Assembly: GCA_937873715.1 (NCBI GenBank)
Contig: CALMYJ010000011.1
Span: 62,001 to 126,000, forward strand
DNA length: 64,000 nt
Direction of reading: 5' to 3'
Origin: an uncultured Chitinophagaceae bacterium
GTDB taxonomy: Bacteria > Bacteroidota > Bacteroidia > Chitinophagales > Chitinophagaceae
Every line of letters begins with the position of its first letter. Positions within the stretch are counted from its first letter, which is position 1. A program made the position numbers and the translations under genes. The notes under the pieces are model-generated. The model was given only the letters and a program-made list of their open reading frames with translations. It searched no databases and had not been told where the DNA came from. This document shows positions 9,170 to 17,208 of the stretch, in pieces.

Positions 9170-9721
9170 ATGGCAGAAATGGATACCTCGTCGGGGGGTG
9201 GACATAAGAAAGGCCCCGGCGTCAAAAAAAGTAAAAAGCTCTCCACCAGGGTAGATCTTACCCCAATGGTTGACCTTGGCTTCCTGCTCATTACCTTCTT
9301 TGTGTTTACCACCACCATGAGTAAACCAACGGCAATGAATATGAACGAGCCTAAAGATGACCCGGATAACCAGCTTAAAGTGAAAAACTCAGGCGCAATG
9401 ACTATCCTGCTCGGTAAAGAAGACCAGGTATATTATTACATGGGCGAACTCACTGCCGAAAATGCATCGCAGCAATTTAAAAGCACCAACTTCAAAGATA
9501 TCAGGGAAGTTATTTTGGAAAAAAAGAAATCTACTCCAATTGGCGACCTGATGTATATCATTAAATCTGATAAAGAAGCCACTTTTAAAAATGCCATCGA
9601 TATTCTTGATGAAATGGCTATCAACGATGTACCACCTGGCCACTATGCCGAAGTGGATATGACGGATACCGAAGCCCAGTTGATTCAAATGACAGAAGCA
9701 GCCAACGGGATTAAGGAATAA
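9170..9721 (+). CDS. exbD: ExbD-type biopolymer transport protein (second copy)
   Basis: This 183-aa ExbD paralogue starts with a Gly/Lys-rich cytoplasmic tail, then VDLTPMVDLGFLLITFFVF at about residues 28-46, the helix with the catalytic Asp. A compact periplasmic domain follows, ending in ATFKNAIDILDEMAINDVPP, the typical conserved helix and turn of ExbD. It is closer to the standard ExbD length than the first copy. It is 5 nt before the upstream ATG of the tonB frame, so the two are probably translationally coupled. Two ExbD types in one operon suggest a heterodimeric ExbD pair; this is an inference. Confidence 0.9.
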   Translation: MAEMDTSSGGGHKKGPGVKKSKKLSTRVDLTPMVDLGFLLITFFVFTTTMSKPTAMNMNEPKDDPDNQLKVKNSGAMTILLGKEDQVYYYMGELTAENASQQFKSTNFKDIREVILEKKKSTPIGDLMYIIKSDKEATFKNAIDILDEMAINDVPPGHYAEVDMTDTEAQLIQMTEAANGIKE

Positions 9722-9771
9722 TATTTATGGAATCTGCACAGGTTCCGAATCAGATAAACAAAGCATTTAAA

Positions 9772-10596
9772 ATGGACGCAAATAAAATTTTAAACTCAGA
9801 CATCCTCGATATCATCTTCGACGGACGTAATAAGCAGTACGGCGCTTATGATTTGCGTAAAACCTACAACAGCAGGCTTAAGCGTGCGCTTATACTTACT
9901 GCATCACTGGCTGTTCTTATCTTTTTAACCTCCTTTTTATCGGGTATGGTTAAAAAAGGTGAGTCGGAAGAACTGGATGTACTGGAAACGCAAATGGCAG
10001 AGGTAAAGCAAAATGATGCTCCGCCACCACCACCACCACCGCCACCACCTGTGGCGCCACCACCTCCGGAAATTAACCAAATCAAGTTTACCCCTCCTAA
10101 AATTGTAAAAGATGAGGAAGTAAAACCTGATGAAAAAATTGAGGAGATTAAAGAAGACCAGGCGATTAGTACCAAAACGGTAGAAAGCGACAACAAAGAA
10201 CAGATTGTACAGGCTCCAATTGAAGATAAGGGTACCCAGATTGTAGAAGCCCCTAAAGGCGATGATGAAGATAAAGTATTTACCAAGGTAGAAAATGAAG
10301 CCGAATTTCCCGGCGGTAATGCTGCCTGGGCCAGGTATCTTCAAAAATCATTAGATGGCTTTAACCCTGCAGATAATGGTGCACCTCCCGGCAAATACCA
10401 GGTAATTGTACGTTTTATTGTGAGCAGGGATGGCAGTATCAGTGATGTACAGGCCGAAACCAAGCACGGCTTTGGTATGGAAGACCAGGCGATTAAATGT
10501 ATAAAGAGAGGCCCCAACTGGAAACCTGCCCTGCAAAACGGCCGTAACGTTAATGCCTATCGCCGCCAGCCGGTTACCTTTATAGTTGAGGAATAA
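9772..10596 (+). CDS. tonB: Energy transducer TonB
   Basis: From ATG 9772 the product is 274 aa starting MDANKILNSDILDIIFDGRN, the usual beginning of Bacteroidota TonB, with YGAYDLRKTYNSRL just after it. An earlier in-frame ATG at 9727 would add 15 residues that do not look conserved, so the later start is preferred. One membrane helix (about residues 42-65) is followed by a proline-rich spacer (ten Pro, then VAPPPP) that spans the periplasm, and by the TonB C-terminal domain (about 180-274) with GGNAAWARYLQKSLDG and VIVRFIVSRDGSISDVQ. It carries the energy of ExbBD to outer membrane receptors. It ends the operon, with a strong terminator 40 nt downstream. Confidence 0.92.
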   Translation: MDANKILNSDILDIIFDGRNKQYGAYDLRKTYNSRLKRALILTASLAVLIFLTSFLSGMVKKGESEELDVLETQMAEVKQNDAPPPPPPPPPPVAPPPPEINQIKFTPPKIVKDEEVKPDEKIEEIKEDQAISTKTVESDNKEQIVQAPIEDKGTQIVEAPKGDDEDKVFTKVENEAEFPGGNAAWARYLQKSLDGFNPADNGAPPGKYQVIVRFIVSRDGSISDVQAETKHGFGMEDQAIKCIKRGPNWKPALQNGRNVNAYRRQPVTFIVEE

Positions 10597-10637
10597 ACGC
10601 TACACTTTTCTTTAAACGGTTTTAAAACATAATTATA

Positions 10638-10666
10638 TCCCTCCCGGTTTTCGGGAGGGATTTTTT
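10638..10666 (+). terminator. Rho-independent terminator after tonB
   Basis: A perfect 9-bp stem, TCCCTCCCG (10638-10646) and CGGGAGGGA (10652-10660), with a 5-nt loop is followed by six T (10661-10666). It closes the exbB-exbD-exbD-tonB transcript before lpxB. Confidence 0.93.
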
Positions 10667-10700
10667 ATCCGGTACAATTAACTTGCACCGGGAATACATC

Positions 10701-11813
10701 ATGAAATACTATATCATAGCCGGTGAAGCCAGCGGAGATTTGCATGGCAGTAACCTTATTAAAGAATTGCACCATTGCGATGCCCGGGCAAATATTCGCT
10801 GCTGGGGCGGCGATAAAATGGAGGCAGCAGGGGCACAACTGGTAAAGCATTACCGGCAGCTTGCTTTTATGGGCTTTGCTGAAGTGCTTAAAAACCTTCC
10901 CACAATTTTAAAAAACCTGGCTTTTTGCAAAAAAGATATCCTGCAATTTGAACCCGATGTATTGGTACTCATAGATTATCCTGGCTTTAATTTACGCATC
11001 GCAAAATGGGCCAGGCAGCAGGGCATAAAAGTGGCCTGGTATATCTCACCACAGGTATGGGCCTGGAAGGAAAGCAGGGTAAAAGCCATCAAAAGAGATA
11101 TCGATAAAATGTTTGTGATATTACCCTTTGAAAAAGCCTTTTACCAAAAATGGCAGTACGATGTGGAATATGTAGGCCACCCCCTGGTAAAGGTAATTGA
11201 CGGGTATACACCGGAGGTAGAATTGAAACAGGATAAATCCATCATTGCACTGCTGCCCGGCAGCCGTAAGCAGGAAATTACCATAAAGCTGCCCCTGATG
11301 CTGGCCGCATCGGTTAACTTTCCCGGGTACCAGTTTATGGTGGCCAAAGCACCGGGGATTGAAGATGCTTTTTATACCAGTATGCTTGCAGCATATCCCC
11401 ATGTAAAAACAGTGACCGGCCAAACGTACAGCCTGCTTTATTCCGCTACGGCAGCACTGGTAACAAGTGGCACGGCTACGTTGGAAACCGCCTTATTCGG
11501 CGTACCACAGGTAGTGTGTTACAAAGGCAGCGCTATCTCATACCAGGTGGCCAAGAGGCTGATAAAAATAAAATACATCAGCCTGGTAAACCTGATTATG
11601 GATAAGCCTGTGGTTACAGAACTAATACAGGATGCACTTACCGCAGCCAATATTACTACCGAATTAGGCTGTATTTTAAATCAGCCGGAAAAAGCCCTGC
11701 AAATAAAAAAGGATTATGCTGCTCTTAGGCAGTTACTCAGCCAGGGGGGAGATGCATCGGCTGCTACCGCTGCAGGCATTTACCAGTTGGCTTGCAACAA
11801 CTCCTGCACTTAA
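10701..11813 (+). CDS. lpxB: Lipid-A-disaccharide synthase
   Basis: The enzyme joins UDP-2,3-diacylglucosamine and 2,3-diacylglucosamine 1-phosphate to form the lipid A disaccharide, at the inner face of the inner membrane. The 370-aa product starts at ATG 10701 with MKYYIIAGEASGDLHGSNLI, the classical LpxB N-terminus; a TTG at 10683 is in frame but adds non-conserved residues. Other family sites are CWGGDKMEAAG, LIDYPGFNLRIAKWA, YISPQVWAWKESRVK, LPFEKAFY, VGHPLV and LLPGSRKQEI. The stop codon overlaps by two bases the stop of the small convergent gene on the minus strand. A weak -7-like TAACTTGC lies at 10679-10686. Confidence 0.96.
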   Translation: MKYYIIAGEASGDLHGSNLIKELHHCDARANIRCWGGDKMEAAGAQLVKHYRQLAFMGFAEVLKNLPTILKNLAFCKKDILQFEPDVLVLIDYPGFNLRIAKWARQQGIKVAWYISPQVWAWKESRVKAIKRDIDKMFVILPFEKAFYQKWQYDVEYVGHPLVKVIDGYTPEVELKQDKSIIALLPGSRKQEITIKLPLMLAASVNFPGYQFMVAKAPGIEDAFYTSMLAAYPHVKTVTGQTYSLLYSATAALVTSGTATLETALFGVPQVVCYKGSAISYQVAKRLIKIKYISLVNLIMDKPVVTELIQDALTAANITTELGCILNQPEKALQIKKDYAALRQLLSQGGDASAATAAGIYQLACNNSCT

Positions 11814-11974
11814 CGACTCAGCAGTTTAACAGCCAGTATAATCATAGCAGCAATAAACAGCAGTATTGATATACGGTTGATACCATGCATATACCGCAGC
11901 CATTTTGTATCCGGCGCAGCAGGGTCTTTCTTTTTAAGAAATAAATACTGCGCCACCTGGTTCCATATACTCAT
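11810..11974 (-). CDS. Small single-helix membrane protein (54 aa), conserved in Chitinophagaceae-like bacteria
   Basis: The frame runs from ATG (11974-11972) to TAA (11812-11810) and encodes 54 residues starting MSIWNQVAQYLFLKKKDP. A charged N-terminal half (KKKDPAAPDTKWLRYMHGIN) is followed by one hydrophobic helix, ISILLFIAAMIILAVKLL, ending in SR. The sequence resembles a short uncharacterised family that I recall from Chitinophagaceae genomes (possibly DUF6728); that recall was not checked. It is convergent with lpxB and overlaps its stop codon. Function unknown; probably an inner membrane protein with N-terminus in the cytoplasm by the positive-inside rule. Confidence 0.75.
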   Translation of the reverse strand: MSIWNQVAQYLFLKKKDPAAPDTKWLRYMHGINRISILLFIAAMIILAVKLLSR

Positions 11975-12027
11975 AACATAGTTTTATTACACTACAACAA
12001 GAAGGCAGCTTTTGTTGCATACTTATT

Positions 12028-12546
12028 TTAAGGCACCGTAGTGGTAAACTGTATTCTTTTAGCCAGCCAGCTATCTTTTACCGGTATTAACCAATTTGTT
12101 TCCAGTTCCTTTTTGGTGAGTATGGTGTTGTTAAAATACAGCGTATCCGGCGTAATGAAATTATTTTGAACTGCATATCCAAGCTGGTTCATCGGCAGCA
12201 CCTGTACTTTATCTTTTACAAGGAAAGCCAGTGCCTGCCGGTCGAAAAACTGTATGCCAAAACGCTCTTCTGCCGCTTTAATGATTTTTACAGAGCTGTC
12301 GGTGCTGCAGCCGCTTACGCCGGTGGCAGTTTCGTCGGCCATGATTACAATAAACTGTCCAAAAAATAAATTAGCATAGCCTTTAACCGGTGCGCCATGG
12401 CTTTGCCAGCCGGCCACAAAGCTGTTTAGCATATCCTCTAATTCAAAAGCTTCGCCCATACCCAGCAGCCTGCTGGCCTGGTATATCCATACCCGGGAAT
12501 TGTCGTTAAAATCGGTGGGCAGGTGTTCTTTTACTGAAAAATTCAT
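12028..12546 (-). CDS. Conserved Bacteroidota protein of unknown function
   Basis: The 172-aa soluble product has no signal peptide or membrane segment. Recognisable stretches are NSRVWIYQASRLLG near the N-terminus, FIVIMADETATGVSGCSTDSS in the middle (positions about 87-107, with Cys and Ser residues), ERFGIQFFDRQALAF, and NTILTKKELETNWLIPVKDSW near the end. I recall related Bacteroidota proteins that databases label 'ABC transporter ATPase', but no Walker motifs are seen, so that name looks wrong. It follows its own promoter (see 12551-12581) and is probably monocistronic. The -7 box ends 4 nt before the ATG, which suggests a leaderless mRNA. Confidence 0.8.
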   Translation of the reverse strand: MNFSVKEHLPTDFNDNSRVWIYQASRLLGMGEAFELEDMLNSFVAGWQSHGAPVKGYANLFFGQFIVIMADETATGVSGCSTDSSVKIIKAAEERFGIQFFDRQALAFLVKDKVQVLPMNQLGYAVQNNFITPDTLYFNNTILTKKELETNWLIPVKDSWLAKRIQFTTTVP

Positions 12547-12550
12547 AGTG

Positions 12551-12581
12551 CAAAATTAAGCAGGCTGGCACAGGCCGCCAA
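12551..12581 (-). promoter_or_regulatory. Promoter of the 172-aa conserved protein, probably leaderless
   Basis: On the minus strand TTG (12581-12579), a 20-nt spacer, and TAATTTTG (12558-12551) match the Bacteroidota -33/-7 consensus. Only CACT separates the -7 box from the ATG at 12546, so transcription should start at or very near the start codon. Confidence 0.55.
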
Positions 12582-12709
12582 TCACTTTTTTTAATAGCGG
12601 TAAGCATTGCTTTATTTGGCCTGGTTATTCAACTATCGGGCTACAGTTGCGTAAATGAAATTATTTTTTCATCCTGTAATTTACCCGGGTTTGTAATTAG
12701 AAACATCCT

Positions 12710-13492
12710 TTAATCTGCAAGCGTTAAGGCAATCATTTCTGCAATATCTAGTACCTGCACGGTATCTTCTTTGTTGCTGTTTTTTACGCCATCTGTAATC
12801 ATGGTATTGCAAAAAGGGCAGGCTGCAGCAATTACTGCTGCGCCGGTTTGCAGCGCTTCGGTGCTACGCTCTAAGTTGATGCGCTGGCTGCCCTGCTCTT
12901 CTTCTTTAAACATTTGTGCGCCACCTGCACCGCAACAAAGGCCATTGCTGCGGCAGCGTTTCATCTCTACCAGTTCGCCATCAAGCGCCTCAAGCACTTT
13001 ACGGGGCGCTTCATAAATATTATTGGCACGCCCCAGGTAGCAACTATCGTGGTAAGTAATTTTTTTGCCTTTAAACGGTCCGCCTTCTTTCAATTTTATT
13101 TTTCCTTCATCTATCAGTTGCTGTAAAAAAACGGCATGCTGTATTACTTCGTAATGGCCGCCCAGTTCAGGGTATTCATTTTTCAGCGTATTAAAGCAGT
13201 GTGGACAGGTGGTTACAATTTTTTTGATGCCATATCCATTAAGCACCTGTATATTCTGGTATGCCATCATCTGAAACATGAACTCGTTACCGGCACGCCT
13301 GGCAGGGTCGCCGGTGCACATTTCTTCTTTACCCAGTATGGCATACTTTATTTGCAGGTGCTGCAGTATGGTTGCAAATGCTTTTGTTATTTTTTGGGCC
13401 CGTTGGTCAAAACTACCAGCACAGCCTACCCAAAATAACACTTCGGGGCTTTCGTCATTGGCCATCATTTCGGCCATTACAGGTACATGCAT
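12710..13492 (-). CDS. (Fe-S)-binding protein with two CCG domains (HdrB/LutA/GlpC-like)
   Basis: The 260-aa product carries the cysteine-rich pattern of the CCG family twice: VGCAGS with TCPHCFNTLK (about residues 22-110), and a second set, HDSCYLGRANNIYEAPR, GLCCGAGGAQMF and ACPFCNTM (about 148-240). In related proteins these bind a non-cubane or 4Fe-4S cluster and pass electrons for oxidation of lactate, glycerol phosphate or heterodisulfides. In many Bacteroidota a 4Fe-4S dicluster gene stands just upstream and supplies the rest of the complex; here the upstream neighbour is a divergent LysE-family gene instead. The start at 13492 (MHVPVMAEMMA) fits relatives I recall. Redox role inferred; substrate unknown. 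Confidence 0.85.
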   Translation of the reverse strand: MHVPVMAEMMANDESPEVLFWVGCAGSFDQRAQKITKAFATILQHLQIKYAILGKEEMCTGDPARRAGNEFMFQMMAYQNIQVLNGYGIKKIVTTCPHCFNTLKNEYPELGGHYEVIQHAVFLQQLIDEGKIKLKEGGPFKGKKITYHDSCYLGRANNIYEAPRKVLEALDGELVEMKRCRSNGLCCGAGGAQMFKEEEQGSQRINLERSTEALQTGAAVIAAACPFCNTMITDGVKNSNKEDTVQVLDIAEMIALTLAD

Positions 13493-13513
13493 ACGCAGCG
13501 GTTTGTATTAAAA

Positions 13514-13521
13514 CAAATGTA
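13514..13521 (-). promoter_or_regulatory. -7 promoter box of the CCG Fe-S protein
   Basis: The minus strand reads TACATTTG, an exact match to TAnnTTTG, 21 nt before the ATG at 13492. It would give a short leader of about 15 nt. No convincing -33 element was found at the expected distance. Confidence 0.5.
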
Positions 13522-13633
13522 ACGAAAGTTGATGCTAATGCATGAATTGAGGGGTGTAAATATCCTCCATTTCATGATCAGTTCTGGTGGGTGTTTTGTT
13601 GTACTAAGCGCTGCAAAGCTTGCCCGGCTTATT

Positions 13634-13641
13634 TATCTTTG
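13634..13641 (+). promoter_or_regulatory. -7 promoter box of the LysE-family gene
   Basis: TATCTTTG is an exact match to TAnnTTTG. It ends 4 nt before the GTG at 13646, which is in frame with the exporter, and this supports 13646 as the start and suggests a leaderless mRNA. It also argues against the longer reading frame that begins upstream of it. Confidence 0.55.
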
Positions 13642-13645
13642 CGCT

Positions 13646-14317
13646 GTGTCAGCACTAAGTAAAGTTTTTTTCTGGGGTATGTTTATCAGCTTCCTGGGTT
13701 GCCTGCCTTTAAGTACGCTTAATGTAACGGCAATGCAGATAGGCATACAGGAAAGTATTGCCGATGCCTTGTACTTTGCCTTTGGCTGCCTGCTGGTAGA
13801 GATGCTGTATGTGCGTATATCCCTGGTAGGTATTAGCTGGGTGCGGCGCCAGGCTAAGTTGATGAAGGCTATGGAATGGGTAACATTTGCAATAATACTG
13901 GCGCTGGCTGTGGGCAGCTTTATAGCAGCAGCCGGCAATGGTAACGGGGAGCAAAATGCAGTACTTAAAAATAACCTGCACCGGTTTGTACTGGGTATGC
14001 TTATGAGTGCTGTTAACCCGGCTCAAATACCTTTTTGGTTTGGCTGGAGTACCGTATTATTTACCAAAAAAATTCTTGTAGCCGAAAACCGCTTTTTTAA
14101 CTGGTATATTGTGGGCATTGGCCTGGGTACTTTAATAGGGAATAGCCTGTTTATTTTTGGCGGACAATGGCTGGTGCTGCGTATAGCAGGTGCACAACAG
14201 TATTTTAACTGGGTAATTGGCTGCATATTTTCAATCACAGCAATCATACAGCTTATTAAAATTCGCCTGCAAAAAAATGTTGTTCCTGCAATGGCGGCAG
14301 AGGAGCAAAAGCCTTAA
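13646..14317 (+). CDS. LysE-family amino acid exporter
   Basis: The product of about 223 aa has roughly six membrane helices of the LysE/RhtB fold: FWGMFISFLGCLPLSTLNVT first, then a helix ending near VEMLYVRISLVG, WVTFAIILALAVGSFI, FVLGMLMSAVNPAQIPFWFGW (the conserved Asn-Pro region), and two at the C-terminus. The reading frame is open back to 13529, but the -7 box at 13634-13641 lies inside that extension, so I place the start at GTG 13646; ATG 13679 is the alternative. Family members export amino acids or related small molecules from the cytoplasm. The substrate cannot be told. It is divergent from the Fe-S gene. Confidence 0.8.
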   Translation: MSALSKVFFWGMFISFLGCLPLSTLNVTAMQIGIQESIADALYFAFGCLLVEMLYVRISLVGISWVRRQAKLMKAMEWVTFAIILALAVGSFIAAAGNGNGEQNAVLKNNLHRFVLGMLMSAVNPAQIPFWFGWSTVLFTKKILVAENRFFNWYIVGIGLGTLIGNSLFIFGGQWLVLRIAGAQQYFNWVIGCIFSITAIIQLIKIRLQKNVVPAMAAEEQKP

Positions 14318-14322
14318 CCCCT

Positions 14323-17172
14323 TTATCTTCCCGGGCCCGAAGCTGGCCTGCCTGTAGTTTTCGCCGTTCCAAAATTTTTAAGTTTGTAGGTGAAGCTTAG
14401 CATAAAATACTGTGTTAACGCCTGGTTTTGCACATCCTCAATAAAGCTTTCCGTAACGGTACGGGAGATACTGCGGTTTTGTTTCAGCAGGTCAAAAACA
14501 GATAATTTTAATTCACCAGCCTGACCCTTCAGGAATTTTTTACCGATGCCGGCATTCCAGAGCCAGAAGTTCTGGTTAAAGCCGCTGCTGAGGCCACTGA
14601 ACGACTGGTTGTTCACATCGTTTTGCAAAAACCACCCGTTTTTAGACAGCAGGTTGATTTGTAAGCCTGCATTTTGGATGGTAAACTTATTATTTTGTTG
14701 CAGTAGCAGGGCATTGTTGGCAATGCTGTAGTTGATATTGTACGAAAGGTTAAAATCAACATATTCGCTGATATTGCTGGAAAGCACAGCACCGCCCGAA
14801 TAGGTATAATTATTGGTGCTGCTCACCACGTAGTTGACCATGCCGGGTGTTTTAGCCCATGTAAAGCCGCCATTGAGGTTGATGTTGGACTTAATCCACT
14901 TTAGCGGCATCGCATAGGTTAAAAAAGAACGGACACTCAAAAAGCCGTCTAAGTTTACCGGCCGGGTAAGTTGTGCTCCTTTATATAAAATAATGTTGTT
15001 GTTTATGGTAGAATCATTTGCTGCTATATAAGTGGCATTGGTTATATAATCGTTTGCCTGCTGCACAAAAAAATTGGCCATAAAACTTTTTCCTTTGGAG
15101 GTGTTGGTAAATGTGTACCTGCCACTAACGGTATTGGATACCTGTTGTTTTAGGTCGGGGTTACCTGTTGTTAAAAACAGGGGATTGTTATTATTCACCA
15201 CATCCTGTAGCTGGGTTACAGAGGGTACATTGGTATTGGCCCTGTAAAAAAGCTGCATACTGTGTTTTGCCGAAAATTTTCTGCGCCACATTACATTAGG
15301 CAGCAGGTTGCTGAAAGTTTTGTTTACAACTGCCGGTTGCGGAAAAAGCTGCTCGCTGTTGAGGGTGGTATTCCTGTACGAAATACCTATTGCAAACATA
15401 TTTTCCCGGTTGCCCCGTCTGTAATTGATGGAGGCATTGTGGGTTTTTACCGTGTTATCGAATTTGTTAGAAAGGCTGCTGTCGAAAATGGCATATTTAT
15501 CATTAAGGATATCGTATTTATTTACCTGCTGGTCCGATTTGTTTTTCGACAGGGAAGGGGCGTAGCTTAGTTGTAACTGGCTTTGCTTACCCAGCGGCTC
15601 GGTGTAGGCAATATTGCCCGAATAACTGGTGCCGTTTACCAATTGAGTGGTTTGCTGCTGTATAGAGTCGCTGATACTGCCCGTATTGTAAAACTGGTTG
15701 ATGGATTCCAGCAAAATATCCCCGTTGCGCCGGTTGGCAGCCACACCCATATTTACCGATAAAGTACGGCCACGCTTTGAAAATGCATGACGGTACAGCA
15801 GGTTATTATTGCTGTTGAAACCCGAAGTACTGCTGTTGCGCTTGTAGGTAGTGCTGCTGATTAAATCATTTAGGGTGTAATAGCGTATGCCATCCACACT
15901 ATTGATATTATTATTATCCTGGAAACTTATTGATGGCGTAAAAATGAAAGAGTTCGAGGAGTCCATCTTGTGTTCAATCCGCATGTTGATGCGGTGGTTG
16001 TAGTTGTTGGTATTGGATAGTGTTGTTTCATCATAAATCTGGCTGGCAGTATCCTGCAAAAAGTATTCAGCATTGCTAAGCTGGTTGTTGCCGGTATTAC
16101 TGTTATTAAAAAAGTAGCTGCCTGCAACATCTGTTTTTGTACCCCATTTATCGCCATAGTTAATACCAATGGCGTTAGTACTGCTGATACCGCTTTGCTG
16201 CCCCACTAAAAAATTATTGCTGCCACCAACCATATTATTACGGTTGCCACCGCCGCCACCACCACCACGGCCGCCCTGCCTGCCGCCGCCACCGCTGCTG
16301 GACGTAACGCCCAATAAATCTTCGCCACTAAAATTTTGCTGGTTTATATTATTAAAAAGCCCTGCGATTGATATACGCCTGTCGCCATTAAAAAAACTCA
16401 TATTGCCTCCGACAGCATAGCGTTCATCAGTACCATACCCGGCATATACCCGGCCAAACTGGCCGTTTCGGGTACCCGTTTTGGTTACTATATTAATAGC
16501 CCTGGTAGCATTGCCATCGTCGAACCCGGTAAATTGAGCCTGGTCGCTAAGCCGGTCAAATACCTGTATTTTATCGATAATTTCTGCAGGAAGATTTCTT
16601 AAAGCTGCGGTGGCATCATCGCCAAAAAAATCTTTACCATCTACCGTTATCTTACGCACCTGCTCACCCTGTGCTGTTACGGTACCTGCCCTGTCTACCG
16701 TAATGCCGGGCATTTTTTTGATGATATCTTCCGCAGTTGCATCGGGGTTTACCTTAAACTGGCTGGCATTGTACTGCAGGGTATCATCTTTTTGCGATAC
16801 TGGCGGTGCTTTTGATACAATGGTAACCGCATCAAGGTCTTTACCCTTGCGAAACATACTGTAAATGCCCATATCGTTTTCCCCTTCTTTCAGGGTAAGA
16901 AAAATCCATAAGTCCTGGTAATCCAGTGCTTTTGCCTGTATAATAAAACTGTCGGGTGCAAGTTTATTAAAAAGAATGGTGCCGGTACGGTCAGAAACGG
17001 TTTGCATAACCAGGGATGAATCTTTTCGTAATAACAAGGCAACAGTAGCACCAATGATAGGCTTTTTATCTGTATCATCTTCCAATTTGGCCGTGATACT
17101 GCCTGTTTGGGCATAGCTGTGGTTAATGGAACAAATCAGGGTTACGGTAAAAAGTGTAAAAATTTTTAGCAT
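14323..17172 (-). CDS. TonB-dependent outer membrane receptor, OMP beta-barrel family
   Basis: The 949-aa protein has a signal peptide (MLKIFTLFTVTLICSINHSYA), a carboxypeptidase-regulatory-like beta-sandwich at about residues 25-100 (GSITAKLEDDTDKKPIIGATV), a plug domain at about 125-235 (IIKKMPGITVDRAGTVTAQG and KITVDGKDFFGDDATAALRN) and a long C-terminal beta-barrel. An external loop near residues 285-315 is extremely Gly-rich, with Arg and Asn. The last residues are Gly/Pro/Arg-rich and do not look like a classic aromatic C-terminus. It would import or bind an unknown ligand using TonB-ExbBD. Its start region has a -7 box and a 15-bp palindrome, so repressor control is likely. The ligand is unknown; a metal or siderophore is one option. 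Confidence 0.9.
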   Translation of the reverse strand: MLKIFTLFTVTLICSINHSYAQTGSITAKLEDDTDKKPIIGATVALLLRKDSSLVMQTVSDRTGTILFNKLAPDSFIIQAKALDYQDLWIFLTLKEGENDMGIYSMFRKGKDLDAVTIVSKAPPVSQKDDTLQYNASQFKVNPDATAEDIIKKMPGITVDRAGTVTAQGEQVRKITVDGKDFFGDDATAALRNLPAEIIDKIQVFDRLSDQAQFTGFDDGNATRAINIVTKTGTRNGQFGRVYAGYGTDERYAVGGNMSFFNGDRRISIAGLFNNINQQNFSGEDLLGVTSSSGGGGRQGGRGGGGGGGNRNNMVGGSNNFLVGQQSGISSTNAIGINYGDKWGTKTDVAGSYFFNNSNTGNNQLSNAEYFLQDTASQIYDETTLSNTNNYNHRINMRIEHKMDSSNSFIFTPSISFQDNNNINSVDGIRYYTLNDLISSTTYKRNSSTSGFNSNNNLLYRHAFSKRGRTLSVNMGVAANRRNGDILLESINQFYNTGSISDSIQQQTTQLVNGTSYSGNIAYTEPLGKQSQLQLSYAPSLSKNKSDQQVNKYDILNDKYAIFDSSLSNKFDNTVKTHNASINYRRGNRENMFAIGISYRNTTLNSEQLFPQPAVVNKTFSNLLPNVMWRRKFSAKHSMQLFYRANTNVPSVTQLQDVVNNNNPLFLTTGNPDLKQQVSNTVSGRYTFTNTSKGKSFMANFFVQQANDYITNATYIAANDSTINNNIILYKGAQLTRPVNLDGFLSVRSFLTYAMPLKWIKSNINLNGGFTWAKTPGMVNYVVSSTNNYTYSGGAVLSSNISEYVDFNLSYNINYSIANNALLLQQNNKFTIQNAGLQINLLSKNGWFLQNDVNNQSFSGLSSGFNQNFWLWNAGIGKKFLKGQAGELKLSVFDLLKQNRSISRTVTESFIEDVQNQALTQYFMLSFTYKLKNFGTAKTTGRPASGPGR

Positions 17173-17190
17173 CTGCAGTTTTATTTTTTA

Positions 17191-17205
17191 CTTAGACTGT
17201 CTAAG
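17191..17205 (-). promoter_or_regulatory. Palindromic operator at the TonB receptor promoter
   Basis: The sequence reads CTTAGACTGTCTAAG on the plus strand: 7-bp arms CTTAGAC and GTCTAAG around one central base, a perfect inverted repeat. It lies just downstream of the -7 box (17209-17216) and covers the expected transcription start, the classical place for a repressor site. The arms of the TTAG...CTAA type recall DtxR/MntR-family metal boxes, which is only a resemblance. I noticed no second copy in the window. Confidence 0.55.
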
Positions 17206-17208
17206 GCC

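Noticed and set aside
9937..10344. A 135-aa open frame on the minus strand rich in Trp, Arg and Tyr
   Set aside because: It lies inside tonB and comes from the reverse complement of the proline-rich spacer; it has no start context and no family features.
12028..12546. Annotation as an ABC transporter ATPase
   Set aside because: This name is, as I recall, attached to relatives in databases, but the protein is 172 aa long and shows no Walker A, signature or Walker B motif.
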